Shown here piece after piece: positions 8,146 to 15,727 of a stretch of DNA of 30,390 nt; position 1 is the stretch's first letter, and each line of letters opens with the position of its first letter. The notes beneath the pieces are model-generated. The model made no database searches. It was not told the origin of the DNA and saw nothing but the letters and a program-made list of their open reading frames with translations. The position numbers and the translations under genes were made by a program. This stretch comes from Verrucomicrobiales bacterium (GTDB taxonomy: Bacteria > Verrucomicrobiota > Verrucomicrobiae > Limisphaerales > UBA1100): the NCBI GenBank assembly GCA_002721895.1, contig PBLV01000018.1, positions 1 through 30,390 of the forward strand, given 5' to 3'.

Positions 8146-9182
8146 ACCGACGCATTATTCAAACCGTGCGCCGCTTCGGGCCCGCCGGTGGCATGGAGGA
8201 ATACGCATGGCAACTCACACGCGCCCTCGCCAAGGCCAGCCAACCCGTCGAGGTCCTGTGTGAGATAGACGACAGCAACGGCGATCCTGACATCCCTGTC
8301 ACCACCTTGGGGCCTAGTCCCCGCCGCCAGCGCTGGCGCAAACATCGGCACTTCTCCAGCAAAGTCGCCCAATGGGTCGCCGCCCAGCCCCTCAGTTCCT
8401 ACTGCCTGCACAGCCATGAGATGGTAGACCACGCCGACCTCTGCACTTTCCACTCCACCCCTCACGGCATGGGCGAGAAAAGCGCCTGGTGGAAACGCCT
8501 TGACCCCACTTGGCACGCCAACCAATGGCTCGAACGTCGCGTCCTCAACACCGCGCGGTGTGTCATCCCGGTATCCCAACTGCTGCACCAAGAACTCGCC
8601 GACCGACACCCCTTTTTAAAAGCCACCCTCGCCCCCCCCATCCCACCGGGCATCGAGCCCGCGCTACCCGTGGATCGCACTTCCGAGCCCGTCCTCGGCT
8701 TCATGGGCTGGGAATGGGAGCGCAAAGGCCTCCCCCTCGTCCTGGAAATTCACCGAAACCTCCCGCACACCCAACTCCTCATCGCCGGCCCCTCCCGAGA
8801 ACATCTCAAAGGCCAATTGCGCGAAACCGACCGCGTGGAAGTCATGGGCCGTGTCGATCGCGACACCTTCTTCAGACGCATCCGACTCCTCATCCATCCC
8901 GCAAGGCTTGAAGCTTACGGCATGGTCATCCCCGAGTCCCTCGCTCGCGGCATCCCCGTGCTGACCTCCACGACCACCGGCGCCGCCGCGGAAGTCAGCC
9001 CCGCCAATGGCCAAGTGCTTCCCCTCGACGCGCCGAACGCGGACTGGGCCGCGGCCGCGGAGCGGTTGTTAAAAACAGAGACCGCCGGGCCCTTGTTTAA
9101 ACGGGAATGGAGCCAAGTGGCTAGGGAATGTCTGGCGGTCTATCCCGGCAACGGGAAACCGGCGGATGGCGGCGCGTCGTAG
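8142..9182 (+). CDS. Glycosyltransferase family 4 (GT-B), WaaG-like
   Basis: A 346-residue retaining GT-B transferase. The N-terminal half contains FGPAGGMEEYAWQLTRAL, the usual acceptor-side GGxE-type loop. The C-terminal half shows FMGWEWERKGL (the start of the donor domain), LLIAGPSRE, and LLIHPARLEAYGMVIPESLARGIPVLTS, where the E of EAYGMVIPE is the conserved glutamate that binds the nucleotide sugar. The ATG at 8142 overlaps the previous stop as ATGA and gives a normal N-terminus; an in-frame ATG at 8100 would lie inside the upstream gene. It is the last member of the overlap-coupled chain. A 67-base gap follows before the oxygenase. The sugar specificity is not known. Confidence 0.88.
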   Translation: MNRRIIQTVRRFGPAGGMEEYAWQLTRALAKASQPVEVLCEIDDSNGDPDIPVTTLGPSPRRQRWRKHRHFSSKVAQWVAAQPLSSYCLHSHEMVDHADLCTFHSTPHGMGEKSAWWKRLDPTWHANQWLERRVLNTARCVIPVSQLLHQELADRHPFLKATLAPPIPPGIEPALPVDRTSEPVLGFMGWEWERKGLPLVLEIHRNLPHTQLLIAGPSREHLKGQLRETDRVEVMGRVDRDTFFRRIRLLIHPARLEAYGMVIPESLARGIPVLTSTTTGAAAEVSPANGQVLPLDAPNADWAAAAERLLKTETAGPLFKREWSQVARECLAVYPGNGKPADGGAS

Positions 9183-9192
9183 CCCTGTTCAC

Positions 9193-9221
9193 TTGACGCG
9201 CCCGGGGCCGCCCACTAAGTT
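9193..9221 (+). promoter_or_regulatory. Weak candidate promoter before the oxygenase gene
   Basis: TTGACG at 9193-9198 matches the -35 consensus at five of six bases, and TAAGTT at 9216-9221 matches the -10 at three of six, with a 17-base spacer. It falls in the 67-base gap that separates the coupled glycosyltransferase chain from the oxygenase/FkbM pair. The -10 is poor, so this is tentative. Confidence 0.25.
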
Positions 9222-9249
9222 CGCCCGGGTTTTTCCGGTCCCGTCCACC

Positions 9250-9993
9250 ATGTTCAACCTGCAAAACGCCCAGTTCGATTACGAGCCGTACCCGGTCTGT
9301 TTCATCCCGGGGGTCTTGGAGCCCGCGCTTTACCAGGAACTGGCGGAGACCTACCCGGGCCGGGACCTGTTTCAGTTCAGCCGGAACATCGGCGTTAAAT
9401 ACTCGCTGTCGGAAATCAACAACCGGGAGAAATACAACAGGTTTCTTGACCAGAACGCCGGCTGGCGGAGATTTTATGAGGGGGTCAAGTGCCGGGCGTT
9501 CGTGGAGCAGATTTGCAGTTTTCTCAAGGAGCACCACATCGACCTGCGGCTGGAGGAATTCAAATATACCCGCAGCCCGCGGGTCCGCCGGCGGGGACCA
9601 ATCCGCCGGGCCATGAACACGCAGGTCATTCGCAGCCGGTTTGAGTTTTCCGCGATGCCGGCCGAGGGGGGCGGCATCCGGCCGCACACCGACGCGCCCA
9701 CCAAGCTCGTCACGCTGGTGCTGTCCTTTGTCCAGGAAGGGGAATGGGAGGAGGCGGCCTGGGGCGGGGGGACGAGCGTGGTGGTTCCCAAGGACCGGAG
9801 CCGCATTTACAACCACCACAACCGCTTCATGAAATTTGACGAGACCGAGGTTTTAAAGACCTATCCATTCACTCCCAACCAGTGCCTGTTGTTCATCAAG
9901 ACCTACAACTCCTGGCACTCGGTCCAGCCCATGACCGGGCCGGGGACGGCCCTGCGCAAGACCCTGACGATCAACATCGAGAACATCATTTGA
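9250..9993 (+). CDS. 2OG-Fe(II) dioxygenase-like protein
   Basis: A 247-residue cytoplasmic protein of the double-stranded beta-helix oxygenase type, which uses 2-oxoglutarate, O2 and Fe(II) to hydroxylate or oxidise a substrate. The iron ligands are visible as HTD at 146-148 (IRPHTDAP) and a distal His at 223 (NSWHSVQP), and Arg 236 (LRKTLTINI) sits where the 2-oxoglutarate carboxylate is usually bound. The N-terminal part (CFIPGVLEPALYQELAETYP) resembles prolyl-hydroxylase-like proteins. The ATG at 9250 is chosen because the open frame upstream to 9166 overlaps the GT4 gene and lacks family character. The stop overlaps the next ATG by one base (TGATG). Set among glycan genes, it may modify a sugar or a sugar-linked group; the substrate is unknown. 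Confidence 0.8.
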   Translation: MFNLQNAQFDYEPYPVCFIPGVLEPALYQELAETYPGRDLFQFSRNIGVKYSLSEINNREKYNRFLDQNAGWRRFYEGVKCRAFVEQICSFLKEHHIDLRLEEFKYTRSPRVRRRGPIRRAMNTQVIRSRFEFSAMPAEGGGIRPHTDAPTKLVTLVLSFVQEGEWEEAAWGGGTSVVVPKDRSRIYNHHNRFMKFDETEVLKTYPFTPNQCLLFIKTYNSWHSVQPMTGPGTALRKTLTINIENII

Positions 9994-10829
9994 TGAAAAT
10001 CACCCTGCGTGGAAAGGCGGATACCTGGCTCCAGAAAAAACGGCTGCGTCTCTGGAGTCGCATCGCCCGCTGGTTTTCCTTGACCCTCAAGGTGCGGGAC
10101 GGGAAATCGCTATACACCTTCCGGCCCAAGTCCCGGAATGACATTTTCCGATATACCACCTACTTCACCAAGGAGGAAGGCACGTTGGCATGGATCCGCG
10201 ACCATGCCCGGGAATGCGCTGTCTTCGTCGACATCGGCGCCAACGTTGGCTTGTATTCCCTGTATGCCGCCAATGCGGCGCGGGGCGTGAGCGTTTACGC
10301 CTTCGAGCCACACAAGTTCAACTTTGCCACGCTGCTTGAAAATATTTTCCTGAACGGCTTGGAGAAGGCGGTCCATCCGGTCGCCCTGCCCCTGGGGGAT
10401 GCCAGCGGGCTGATGGAATTGAACTACAACTCCATGGACAGCGGGACTTCCATGACGCAGCTCGGCCACCGGCAGTTGCCGGGCAACCGTGAATTCGAGC
10501 CCAAGCTCAGCGAGCTGGTGCACGCGGTGACGCTGGATGCAATGGTCGATTCCGGGCGCGTGCCCGTGCCGGACATGGTGAAAATCGACGTGGATGGAAA
10601 CGAGCTGAGCATCCTGCGGGGCATGCGGGAGGTTTTGCAATCACCCGAAGGCCCGGCCACCCTGCAGGTGGAAATCAACCCGGGACAACGGGCCGAAGTA
10701 TTGCAACTGATGGAAGATTGCCGATGGAAGTTAGACCACTGCCATTTCACCAAGGGCGGGAAAATTGCCTTTGAGAAATCCAAGTCGTACGACCAAGTTC
10801 CACACAACGCGGTTTTCGTGAGGGCTTAG
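9993..10829 (+). CDS. FkbM-family SAM-dependent methyltransferase (second copy)
   Basis: A 278-residue methyltransferase with the SAM motif VDIGANVG at 79-86, FEP at 104-106 and the FkbM signature KIDVDGNE at 197-204 followed by LSILRG. The likely role is O-methylation of a sugar hydroxyl in the surface glycan. The ATG at 9993 shares one base with the stop of the oxygenase (TGATG), so the two are almost certainly co-translated; a longer in-frame extension to 9882 lies inside the oxygenase and is rejected. The asparagine-rich stretch NYNSMDSGTSM (about 144-154) is where family members carry an NSG-type motif. It ends only four bases before the convergent GT9 gene ends. Confidence 0.88.
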   Translation: MKITLRGKADTWLQKKRLRLWSRIARWFSLTLKVRDGKSLYTFRPKSRNDIFRYTTYFTKEEGTLAWIRDHARECAVFVDIGANVGLYSLYAANAARGVSVYAFEPHKFNFATLLENIFLNGLEKAVHPVALPLGDASGLMELNYNSMDSGTSMTQLGHRQLPGNREFEPKLSELVHAVTLDAMVDSGRVPVPDMVKIDVDGNELSILRGMREVLQSPEGPATLQVEINPGQRAEVLQLMEDCRWKLDHCHFTKGGKIAFEKSKSYDQVPHNAVFVRA

Positions 10830-10833
10830 CCCA

Positions 10834-11892
10834 TCAAGCCTGGGCTGGGCGGATGAGGCGATCCACCGCCGCCATGACCTGTGACGGGGTTAATTTCGCC
10901 ATGACCTCCTCAGCCGGCCGCTGGCCCTTGCCGCGCGGCGGCAACTGGTCGCCCAAGTGGAGAATCTCGTGCGGCGCTTTCCATGGCCGCCAGTGCTCCA
11001 CCACCGAGTAAGCGAAGATGGCCACCGTGGGGCATTGGCAGGCGGCCGCCAAGTGCATGGCGGCCGTGTCCACGCCCACGAAGGCGCGCGCGCGATAGAG
11101 CAACCCCGCCAAACCAGCCCAGTCCAACTGGCCATCAGTGCTGGTGGCCCTTGCATCCCCGCAGGCATGGACCAGCTCGCGGGCCAACTCGCGCTCGGCC
11201 GGATCCGGCCCGCTGCTGATGACCACGTGGCTAACCCGCTCCAGCAAACGCGGGCCCAAGTCCAGCCAGTAATCTTTCAGCCAGCGTTTCTTGACCCAGC
11301 GAGTGCCCGGGTGGATCACCACAAAATCAGCCAGCGCCACCCCAAGGCTTGGCGGGTTCGCGCGCGCCCGCTCAAAGTTCAGCGGCGGGATTTCCGCATC
11401 CAAGGCAAGAAACTCCGCCACGAGACGATGGTCCTTTACCACCCGATGCCCCTCGGCGCGCGGGATGTCGGCCAGCCGATTGAACCGCCGCTGCCACCAT
11501 CCGCTCAAGCCATCGTTCGCGACGTTGGCGCAGCGGTGCTTGGCGCGGCTGAGTCCGGCGAGCCAGCGGCCCCGGTCACCGTCGGTCAACTCGAACGCGA
11601 AGTCGAAGCGCTGGCGGCGCAGGCGCAGGAGGGTGCGCAGGTCGCGCCACAAGGTGCCGGGGCCGCGGCGTTCATTCTCGGTGGCAGCAACCGTGAGGAG
11701 ATGGTCGATTGCCGGGCAGCCGGCGAGAATGCCATCGGTGCCTTCCCGAACCACCACCCAGATTTCGGCGTCAGAATACTCCCGGCGCGTGGCGACGAGC
11801 GTGGGGGTGAGCAGCAGCGCGTCGCCGATGTGCTTCAGCTTGACGAACAGCAACCGTCGCGGCTCTGGGCTGGGCGGAGCGGTGCGGGTCAT
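10834..11892 (-). CDS. Glycosyltransferase family 9 (ADP-heptose:LPS heptosyltransferase-like)
   Basis: A 352-residue GT-B enzyme of the family that adds heptose to the LPS inner core from ADP-heptose. The N-terminus LLFVKLKHIGDALLLTPTL is the family hallmark (KxxxIGD), WVVVREGTDGILAGCP follows, FVVIHPGTRWVKKRW opens the donor domain, and VGVDTAAMHLAAACQCPTVAIF is the conserved C-terminal motif with the D-T-A-x-M-H core. The open frame runs upstream to 12963 across the isomerase gene, but that extension is a low-complexity Arg/His/Pro shadow, so ATG 11892 is the start, eight bases after the isomerase stop. It is the last gene of a three-gene minus-strand operon. Which residue it adds is not known. 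Confidence 0.88.
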   Translation of the reverse strand: MTRTAPPSPEPRRLLFVKLKHIGDALLLTPTLVATRREYSDAEIWVVVREGTDGILAGCPAIDHLLTVAATENERRGPGTLWRDLRTLLRLRRQRFDFAFELTDGDRGRWLAGLSRAKHRCANVANDGLSGWWQRRFNRLADIPRAEGHRVVKDHRLVAEFLALDAEIPPLNFERARANPPSLGVALADFVVIHPGTRWVKKRWLKDYWLDLGPRLLERVSHVVISSGPDPAERELARELVHACGDARATSTDGQLDWAGLAGLLYRARAFVGVDTAAMHLAAACQCPTVAIFAYSVVEHWRPWKAPHEILHLGDQLPPRGKGQRPAEEVMAKLTPSQVMAAVDRLIRPAQA

Positions 11893-11900
11893 GGCTCCGG

Positions 11901-12887
11901 TCAAAAAATCTGTGCGCGGGAAAGATCCTGCACGTCCACCAAGCCCACCACTTTTTGATCGGCATCGATGACGACAATTTCGTCGATGCGGTTTTCCTCC
12001 AGCACATGCACGGCCTCGGCGGCGAGTTTGTCGCCTTGGATGGTGACGGGGTTGGCCGTCATGTGGTCGGCAATGCGGTGGTCGGCAATGTTGCGGTCTT
12101 TCTGGTAGGAGCGGACAAAGTCGCCGTGGGTGAAGATGCCTTGCAACTGGCCCTCCGCGTCGGTGGCCAACACGGCGCCGGCCTTGCATTGCTTCATGGC
12201 GGCGAGGGCGGCGGCAATCGTGTCCGTGGGCTGGACACAGGCGAGCTGGTTGCCCTTTCGCATGATGTCGGTGACGCGGGTGAGCAGTTGGCGGCCGAGG
12301 CTGCCGCCGGGGTGCAGCTCGGCGAAATCCTCCGGCTGAAAGCCGCGGGCTTGCAGGAGCACCATGGCCAGCGCATCGCCTAGGGCCAGCATGTTGGTGC
12401 TGCTGGAGGTGGGGGCGAGTTGCAGGGGGCAGGCCTCGGTGGCCACGCTGGTGTCGAGCACAACGTCGCTGTTGGCGGCGAGGGAGGAGCCGGGCTTGCC
12501 GGTGAAGGCGATGATGGCGGCGGCGCGGCGCTTGAGGTGGGGCAGCAGGTTGAGCAGCTCGGCGGTCTCGCCGCTGTAGCTGAGGGCCAGCACGGTGTCG
12601 CCCTGAGCCATGATGCCCAAGTCGCCGTGGAGGGCGTTTTGGCAGTTGAGCACCACGGCCGGCGCGCCGGTGCTGTTGAGGGTGGCGGCAATCTTGGTGG
12701 CGATGTTCTCGGATTTGCCCACGCCGATGACGATGATCTTGCCGCGTTGGCTGAGCCCTTCGCACAGGGTGTTTACCGCCTGGGAAAACTCCGGGCCGAT
12801 GCGGTCTGCCAAGCTGGCCAGTTCGTCGATCTCGGTCTGGAGAACGGCCCGGGCTTGGTCGATGTAATCCGGCTCTGGGGGATTCAT
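11901..12887 (-). CDS. kdsD: Arabinose-5-phosphate isomerase (KdsD/KpsF/GutQ family)
   Basis: Converts D-ribulose 5-phosphate to D-arabinose 5-phosphate, the first step to CMP-Kdo for the LPS inner core. The 328-residue length is typical. Residues 45-180 form the sugar-isomerase (SIS) domain with GVGKSENIATKIAATLNSTG and HGDLGI, and the SYSGET loop at 103-108; HPGGSLGR at 192-199 holds the conserved catalytic-site histidine region. Two CBS domains follow at about 205-263 and 272-325, ending in LSRAQIF. ATG 12887 overlaps the upstream stop as ATGA; an in-frame extension to 12929 is not family-like. Family members also serve capsule or glucitol pathways, but the LPS-type neighbours support the Kdo role. 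Confidence 0.93.
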   Translation of the reverse strand: MNPPEPDYIDQARAVLQTEIDELASLADRIGPEFSQAVNTLCEGLSQRGKIIVIGVGKSENIATKIAATLNSTGAPAVVLNCQNALHGDLGIMAQGDTVLALSYSGETAELLNLLPHLKRRAAAIIAFTGKPGSSLAANSDVVLDTSVATEACPLQLAPTSSSTNMLALGDALAMVLLQARGFQPEDFAELHPGGSLGRQLLTRVTDIMRKGNQLACVQPTDTIAAALAAMKQCKAGAVLATDAEGQLQGIFTHGDFVRSYQKDRNIADHRIADHMTANPVTIQGDKLAAEAVHVLEENRIDEIVVIDADQKVVGLVDVQDLSRAQIF

Positions 12888-13576
12888 GGTTGAGGTGGGG
12901 TGAGCATGCCTTGGTATTCGCGCCGCCATGTGTCGGAGTAACCGCAGTTTTTGTATTCCTCAAAGTACGGGCCGCCCTCGGTGTAGTGCAGGATGCCCAG
13001 CTCCTCCTCGGGCAATTCGGCGTCGTAGTCCACCAGGTGGTTCCACTTGTGCGGGATTTCTCCGATCAAGGTCTCGCTCTCCAGCCAGTGAAAGCGATGG
13101 AGTTCGAGGCCGGACTTGGTGTTCACATAATCGGGAGTGAGGGCGGTGCATTTGGCGGTGTTCATCAACATCACGCTGGACCAGTTTTTCTTCTCATACT
13201 GCGTTTGCGGTTCGCCGAGAAATTTGGTGTCGCCTTGCGGCTTGTGGTCATGGTGAACACACATCACTGCGTACCTATCATCACGCAGAGTCCACAGATT
13301 GGCGATGTCTTCGAGGCAGATGATGTCGCAGTCGGCAAACAACGCCCAACCTTTGTATCCACACATGTGGGGCACGAGAAAACGACTGAAGGAAAAGTCA
13401 GTAGACTGTAGATTATTGCGCTCACGGGCAAACACGCCGTCCAGTTGGGAGAGCATCACCGGCGCAATCTCCACCGGCTGCGAGCTGCGAACATGGATGC
13501 TGTGGCAGGCCACGTGGTAGGCGACAATTTCGCGGTGGTCGTACCCGAGGAATATCCGAATCATTGCTCTGCGCAT
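12884..13576 (-). CDS. GT-A-fold glycosyltransferase-like protein (GT8-like)
   Basis: A 230-residue protein with features of nucleotide-sugar transferases: RIFLGYDHREIVAYHVACHSI at the N-terminus, STDFSFSRFLVPHMCGYKGWALFADCDIICLED with an aspartate triad DCD at 82-84 as the DxD metal site, a later WSSVMLMNTAKC (substrate loop), and LHYTEGGPYFEEYKNCG near the end, which resembles the C-terminal HxxGxxKPW-type region of GT8 proteins. Two close starts exist: ATG 13576 and ATG 13564; the second gives MIRIFLGYD, common in relatives. It is the first gene of the minus-strand trio, overlaps kdsD by four bases, and is divergent from the gene at 13698. The exact family is uncertain. Confidence 0.75.
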   Translation of the reverse strand: MRRAMIRIFLGYDHREIVAYHVACHSIHVRSSQPVEIAPVMLSQLDGVFARERNNLQSTDFSFSRFLVPHMCGYKGWALFADCDIICLEDIANLWTLRDDRYAVMCVHHDHKPQGDTKFLGEPQTQYEKKNWSSVMLMNTAKCTALTPDYVNTKSGLELHRFHWLESETLIGEIPHKWNHLVDYDAELPEEELGILHYTEGGPYFEEYKNCGYSDTWRREYQGMLTPPQP

Positions 13577-13605
13577 GGAAGCAAATGCGTAACTGAAGTC
13601 AAGGA

Positions 13606-13618
13606 TTACATGATGTAA
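13606..13618. promoter_or_regulatory. Perfect palindrome in a divergent intergenic region (operator-like)
   Basis: TTACAT-G-ATGTAA is a perfect 6+1+6 palindrome in the 121-base gap between the minus-strand GT8-like gene and the plus-strand gene at 13698. Its symmetry and location suit a dimeric regulator site, but no regulator gene lies nearby and the short length allows chance. A tandem TGATGCG heptamer pair follows in the same gap (about 13657-13674). Confidence 0.4.
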
Positions 13619-13697
13619 CCGAGGGTAAGCCTATTATCTTCAGCCGTATTTGTCTTGATGCGTTCTGATGCGGGCGGTACTGAAGTGAGGCGAGATA

Positions 13698-14921
13698 ATG
13701 GGCCAGAGTTTATTCAGCCAATACTGTAAAAGGTGGTATCGTCGTTACGTTGCAGATTGTGTCATCAATTTTCGCAGGCAGCTTCGGCGGTGCTTATTAA
13801 ACCCAAGTTTGGCGTGGAGTTACCATCAGTTTAGAGGGGCGGTCAAACGCCTCGATTGGAAAGACGCGCACCGACGTCTCATCCCTTTGGCCGAGGCCTC
13901 AAGGCAAGCAGAAGATTTTCGCCTACTTACAGAAATGTCTTTTTCTGCCGGCCGACTAGGAGAACACCAACTGGCCACAGAATGGTCCTATTCGGCTGCG
14001 CAAATGATAGGACAGACTCCATCCACGGATTGGAAAGGGGAGGATTTGACAGAGGCTACGTTGATCATCCGGTTTATGGAGTCTGAGAAGCAGGGTTTGG
14101 CAATTGGTTTGGATATGGCCGGATATGTTACCGAGGTGGCGGCAAAAGCGAAACGGTGTATTCTGGTAGTAGAGAAAAGACTAGTGCCCATCTTTGCACG
14201 AACTTTGCCCAGTGTGGAGATTGTGGCTTTTCCCGCTCAGTTGGGGTTGGTAGCTGAATCGACGGTGTACACTGCAAATGCATTGACGTTGAAAGCAATC
14301 CTTGGCACGACAGCACAAGATATCAGCCGCCGTTTTAAGGCAATCCAAGCGGATGAATTCGAGGCTGCGGCACTGCGCCGTGGTTACTTGTCTGGCCGTA
14401 AGTTGCCCTTAGTTGGGATTTCCTGGTGGAGTTCCCATTTTGGGAAAGATTTGCCCTCGATCAAAATTTGGGCGGATTTGCTCCGTTCATTGAACGCGGT
14501 TTTTGTGAACATTCAGTATGCCCCTATGGCGGATGATTTGGCTGCCCTGCAAATGGCAGCCGGGGACCGCCTGATCATTGATGACTCGGTGGATCAACTG
14601 GTTGACATGGATCGATTCGCGTCCCAGTTGGGGGCATTGGATGCCATCATTACCATTAGCAACACAGGGGCCCATTTGGCAGGCGGGATGGGACTTCCGG
14701 TATTTTTGTTGCGTGATGACTGGTTTAGGAGAGGATGGCCAGTGCTTTCAGCCCGAACACCTTGGTACCCCGAGGCCATTGTGTTAGGAAAGAATGGGCG
14801 ACCATGGCATGAGGTGTTTCGAGAGATGAAGAGTCAATTTGGAAACCAATTCCGGTCGGATGAACCGGAACCTGACGCAGGTCAAGAGGTCAGCCCCAAG
14901 ATTCAATCCGGGTCAGTTTGA
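13698..14921 (+). CDS. GT-B / heptosyltransferase-superfamily-like protein with helical N-terminus
   Basis: A 407-residue protein. The first 130 residues are alpha-helical with a TPR-like feel (RLDWKDAHRRLIPLAEASRQAEDFRLLTEMSFSAGRLGEHQLATEWSY, spread over about 50-110). The rest matches the GT-B fold found at the end of TPR glycosyltransferase-like proteins: LPLVGISWWSSHFGKDLPSIKIWADLL, then VFVNIQYAPMADDL, then LDAIITISNTGAHLAGGMGLPVFLL and TPWYPEAIVLG. The SNTGAHLAGGMG motif takes the place of the D-x-A-x-M-H motif of GT9. A GAGG ribosome-binding site lies seven bases before ATG 13698. The last 32 bases overlap the convergent methyltransferase. The G+C content is lower than in the first 9 kb. 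Activity is inferred only from fold. Confidence 0.72.
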   Translation: MGQSLFSQYCKRWYRRYVADCVINFRRQLRRCLLNPSLAWSYHQFRGAVKRLDWKDAHRRLIPLAEASRQAEDFRLLTEMSFSAGRLGEHQLATEWSYSAAQMIGQTPSTDWKGEDLTEATLIIRFMESEKQGLAIGLDMAGYVTEVAAKAKRCILVVEKRLVPIFARTLPSVEIVAFPAQLGLVAESTVYTANALTLKAILGTTAQDISRRFKAIQADEFEAAALRRGYLSGRKLPLVGISWWSSHFGKDLPSIKIWADLLRSLNAVFVNIQYAPMADDLAALQMAAGDRLIIDDSVDQLVDMDRFASQLGALDAIITISNTGAHLAGGMGLPVFLLRDDWFRRGWPVLSARTPWYPEAIVLGKNGRPWHEVFREMKSQFGNQFRSDEPEPDAGQEVSPKIQSGSV

Positions 14922-15570
14922 ACCGGCTACCACCAAGTCGGCGCAAGATTGACCCCCACAGGCGGTTTCTTTTTTCCGTGATGTCAAAAACGTACGCTTC
15001 CCCCCCCCATCCTTGGGCGGCTGTTCCTATCTTGTCCTGCCACCAAGCCGGCGGTTGAATCGTGACATGAGCATTCCAGCCGTTGGGAAGGATTTTCTTG
15101 GCCGGATAGGAAGCAATGTTCATGTACAGAAAACCGGATGCCATGGAAAAACACTCAGCCAAGACCCAGTCAATGTCTTCCTCAGGAATGTGCTCAAGGA
15201 CATCCGTCGAGATTACCCCATCATATCCTCCCGTGGGTCGAGCCGCATACTCCTCCACCCCGGGATCATAAAGATGAATGTCGTCCACGTTCCAATATTC
15301 CTGCACACTACGGATAACCTTGCCTCCGGGTAGTTCCAGATGCTCCGCCTCATAGAGCAGTCCCTTCCCCGATCCATAATCCAAGATGGATTTTGCGCGG
15401 GTGTGGTTTGACAGTCGACCGACGATTTCTATGTGGTCAAGCAGGCTGCCGCCGCCGAACACCTTGGACGCATCCGCGCCATCGACCAAGCCTGCCTCGT
15501 GTACCTCACGGTACAACTCACTTAAAAGTGTGAATCGTGGGCTTGGATTGTCAAAACTATACCCGCTCAT
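14890..15570 (-). CDS. Class I SAM-dependent methyltransferase-like protein
   Basis: A 226-residue protein with a Rossmann methyltransferase signature: ILDYGSGKGLLY (LDYGSGKG at 63-70, SAM binding), the acidic residue segment DDIHLYDPGVEEY, and GVISTDVLEHIPEEDIDWVLAECF, the usual post-motif region. The later part (YMNIASYPAKKILPNGWNAHVTIQPPAWW) matches uncharacterised methyltransferases of surface-glycan clusters. ATG 15570 is preferred to ATG 15594 since it gives a compact N-terminus; neither has a strong ribosome-binding site. It is the only minus-strand gene between 13.6 and 23.4 kb and overlaps the end of the convergent GT-B gene by 32 bases. It is divergent from the methyltransferase at 15697. 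The acceptor is unknown. Confidence 0.78.
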   Translation of the reverse strand: MSGYSFDNPSPRFTLLSELYREVHEAGLVDGADASKVFGGGSLLDHIEIVGRLSNHTRAKSILDYGSGKGLLYEAEHLELPGGKVIRSVQEYWNVDDIHLYDPGVEEYAARPTGGYDGVISTDVLEHIPEEDIDWVLAECFSMASGFLYMNIASYPAKKILPNGWNAHVTIQPPAWWQDKIGTAAQGWGGEAYVFDITEKRNRLWGSILRRLGGSRFKLTRIESWG

Positions 15571-15642
15571 TGCTGCCGACCTAGATTCTGCCATCTACAG
15601 GCTGTGCGACGAGTATCAACATTCCCCCCACCATTCAAGAAT

Positions 15643-15727
15643 AAGGAGGAGCTTCGGATTGAAATGGGCCATTACTCAAGCTAGTTTCCCACCCGCATGC
15701 AGGATTCATCCAAGCAAGCCCTCCTGA
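15643..15727 (+). other. Strong ribosome-binding site with short leader frames before a methyltransferase
   Basis: AAGGAGGA at 15643-15650 is one of the strongest ribosome-binding sequences in the window, yet it lies 46 bases before the ATG of the methyltransferase at 15697. Two short frames follow it. A TTG at 15659 (8-base spacing) opens a 22-codon frame ending at 15727. An ATG at 15664 opens a six-codon frame stopped by TAG at 15682-15684, in frame with the methyltransferase start. Either a leader peptide or a start shortened by a nonsense change is possible. Confidence 0.4.

Noticed and set aside
11955..12383. Plus-strand Gly/Val-rich frame opposite the arabinose-5-phosphate isomerase
   Set aside because: It is the reverse complement of CBS and SIS coding sequence and has no start signal or recognised family.
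11893..12963. Long minus-strand open frame that would extend the GT9 protein to 709 residues
   Set aside because: The extra part is a low-complexity Arg/His/Pro-rich string that runs out of frame through the isomerase gene, which has full SIS and CBS domains. It is a shadow of G+C-rich coding.
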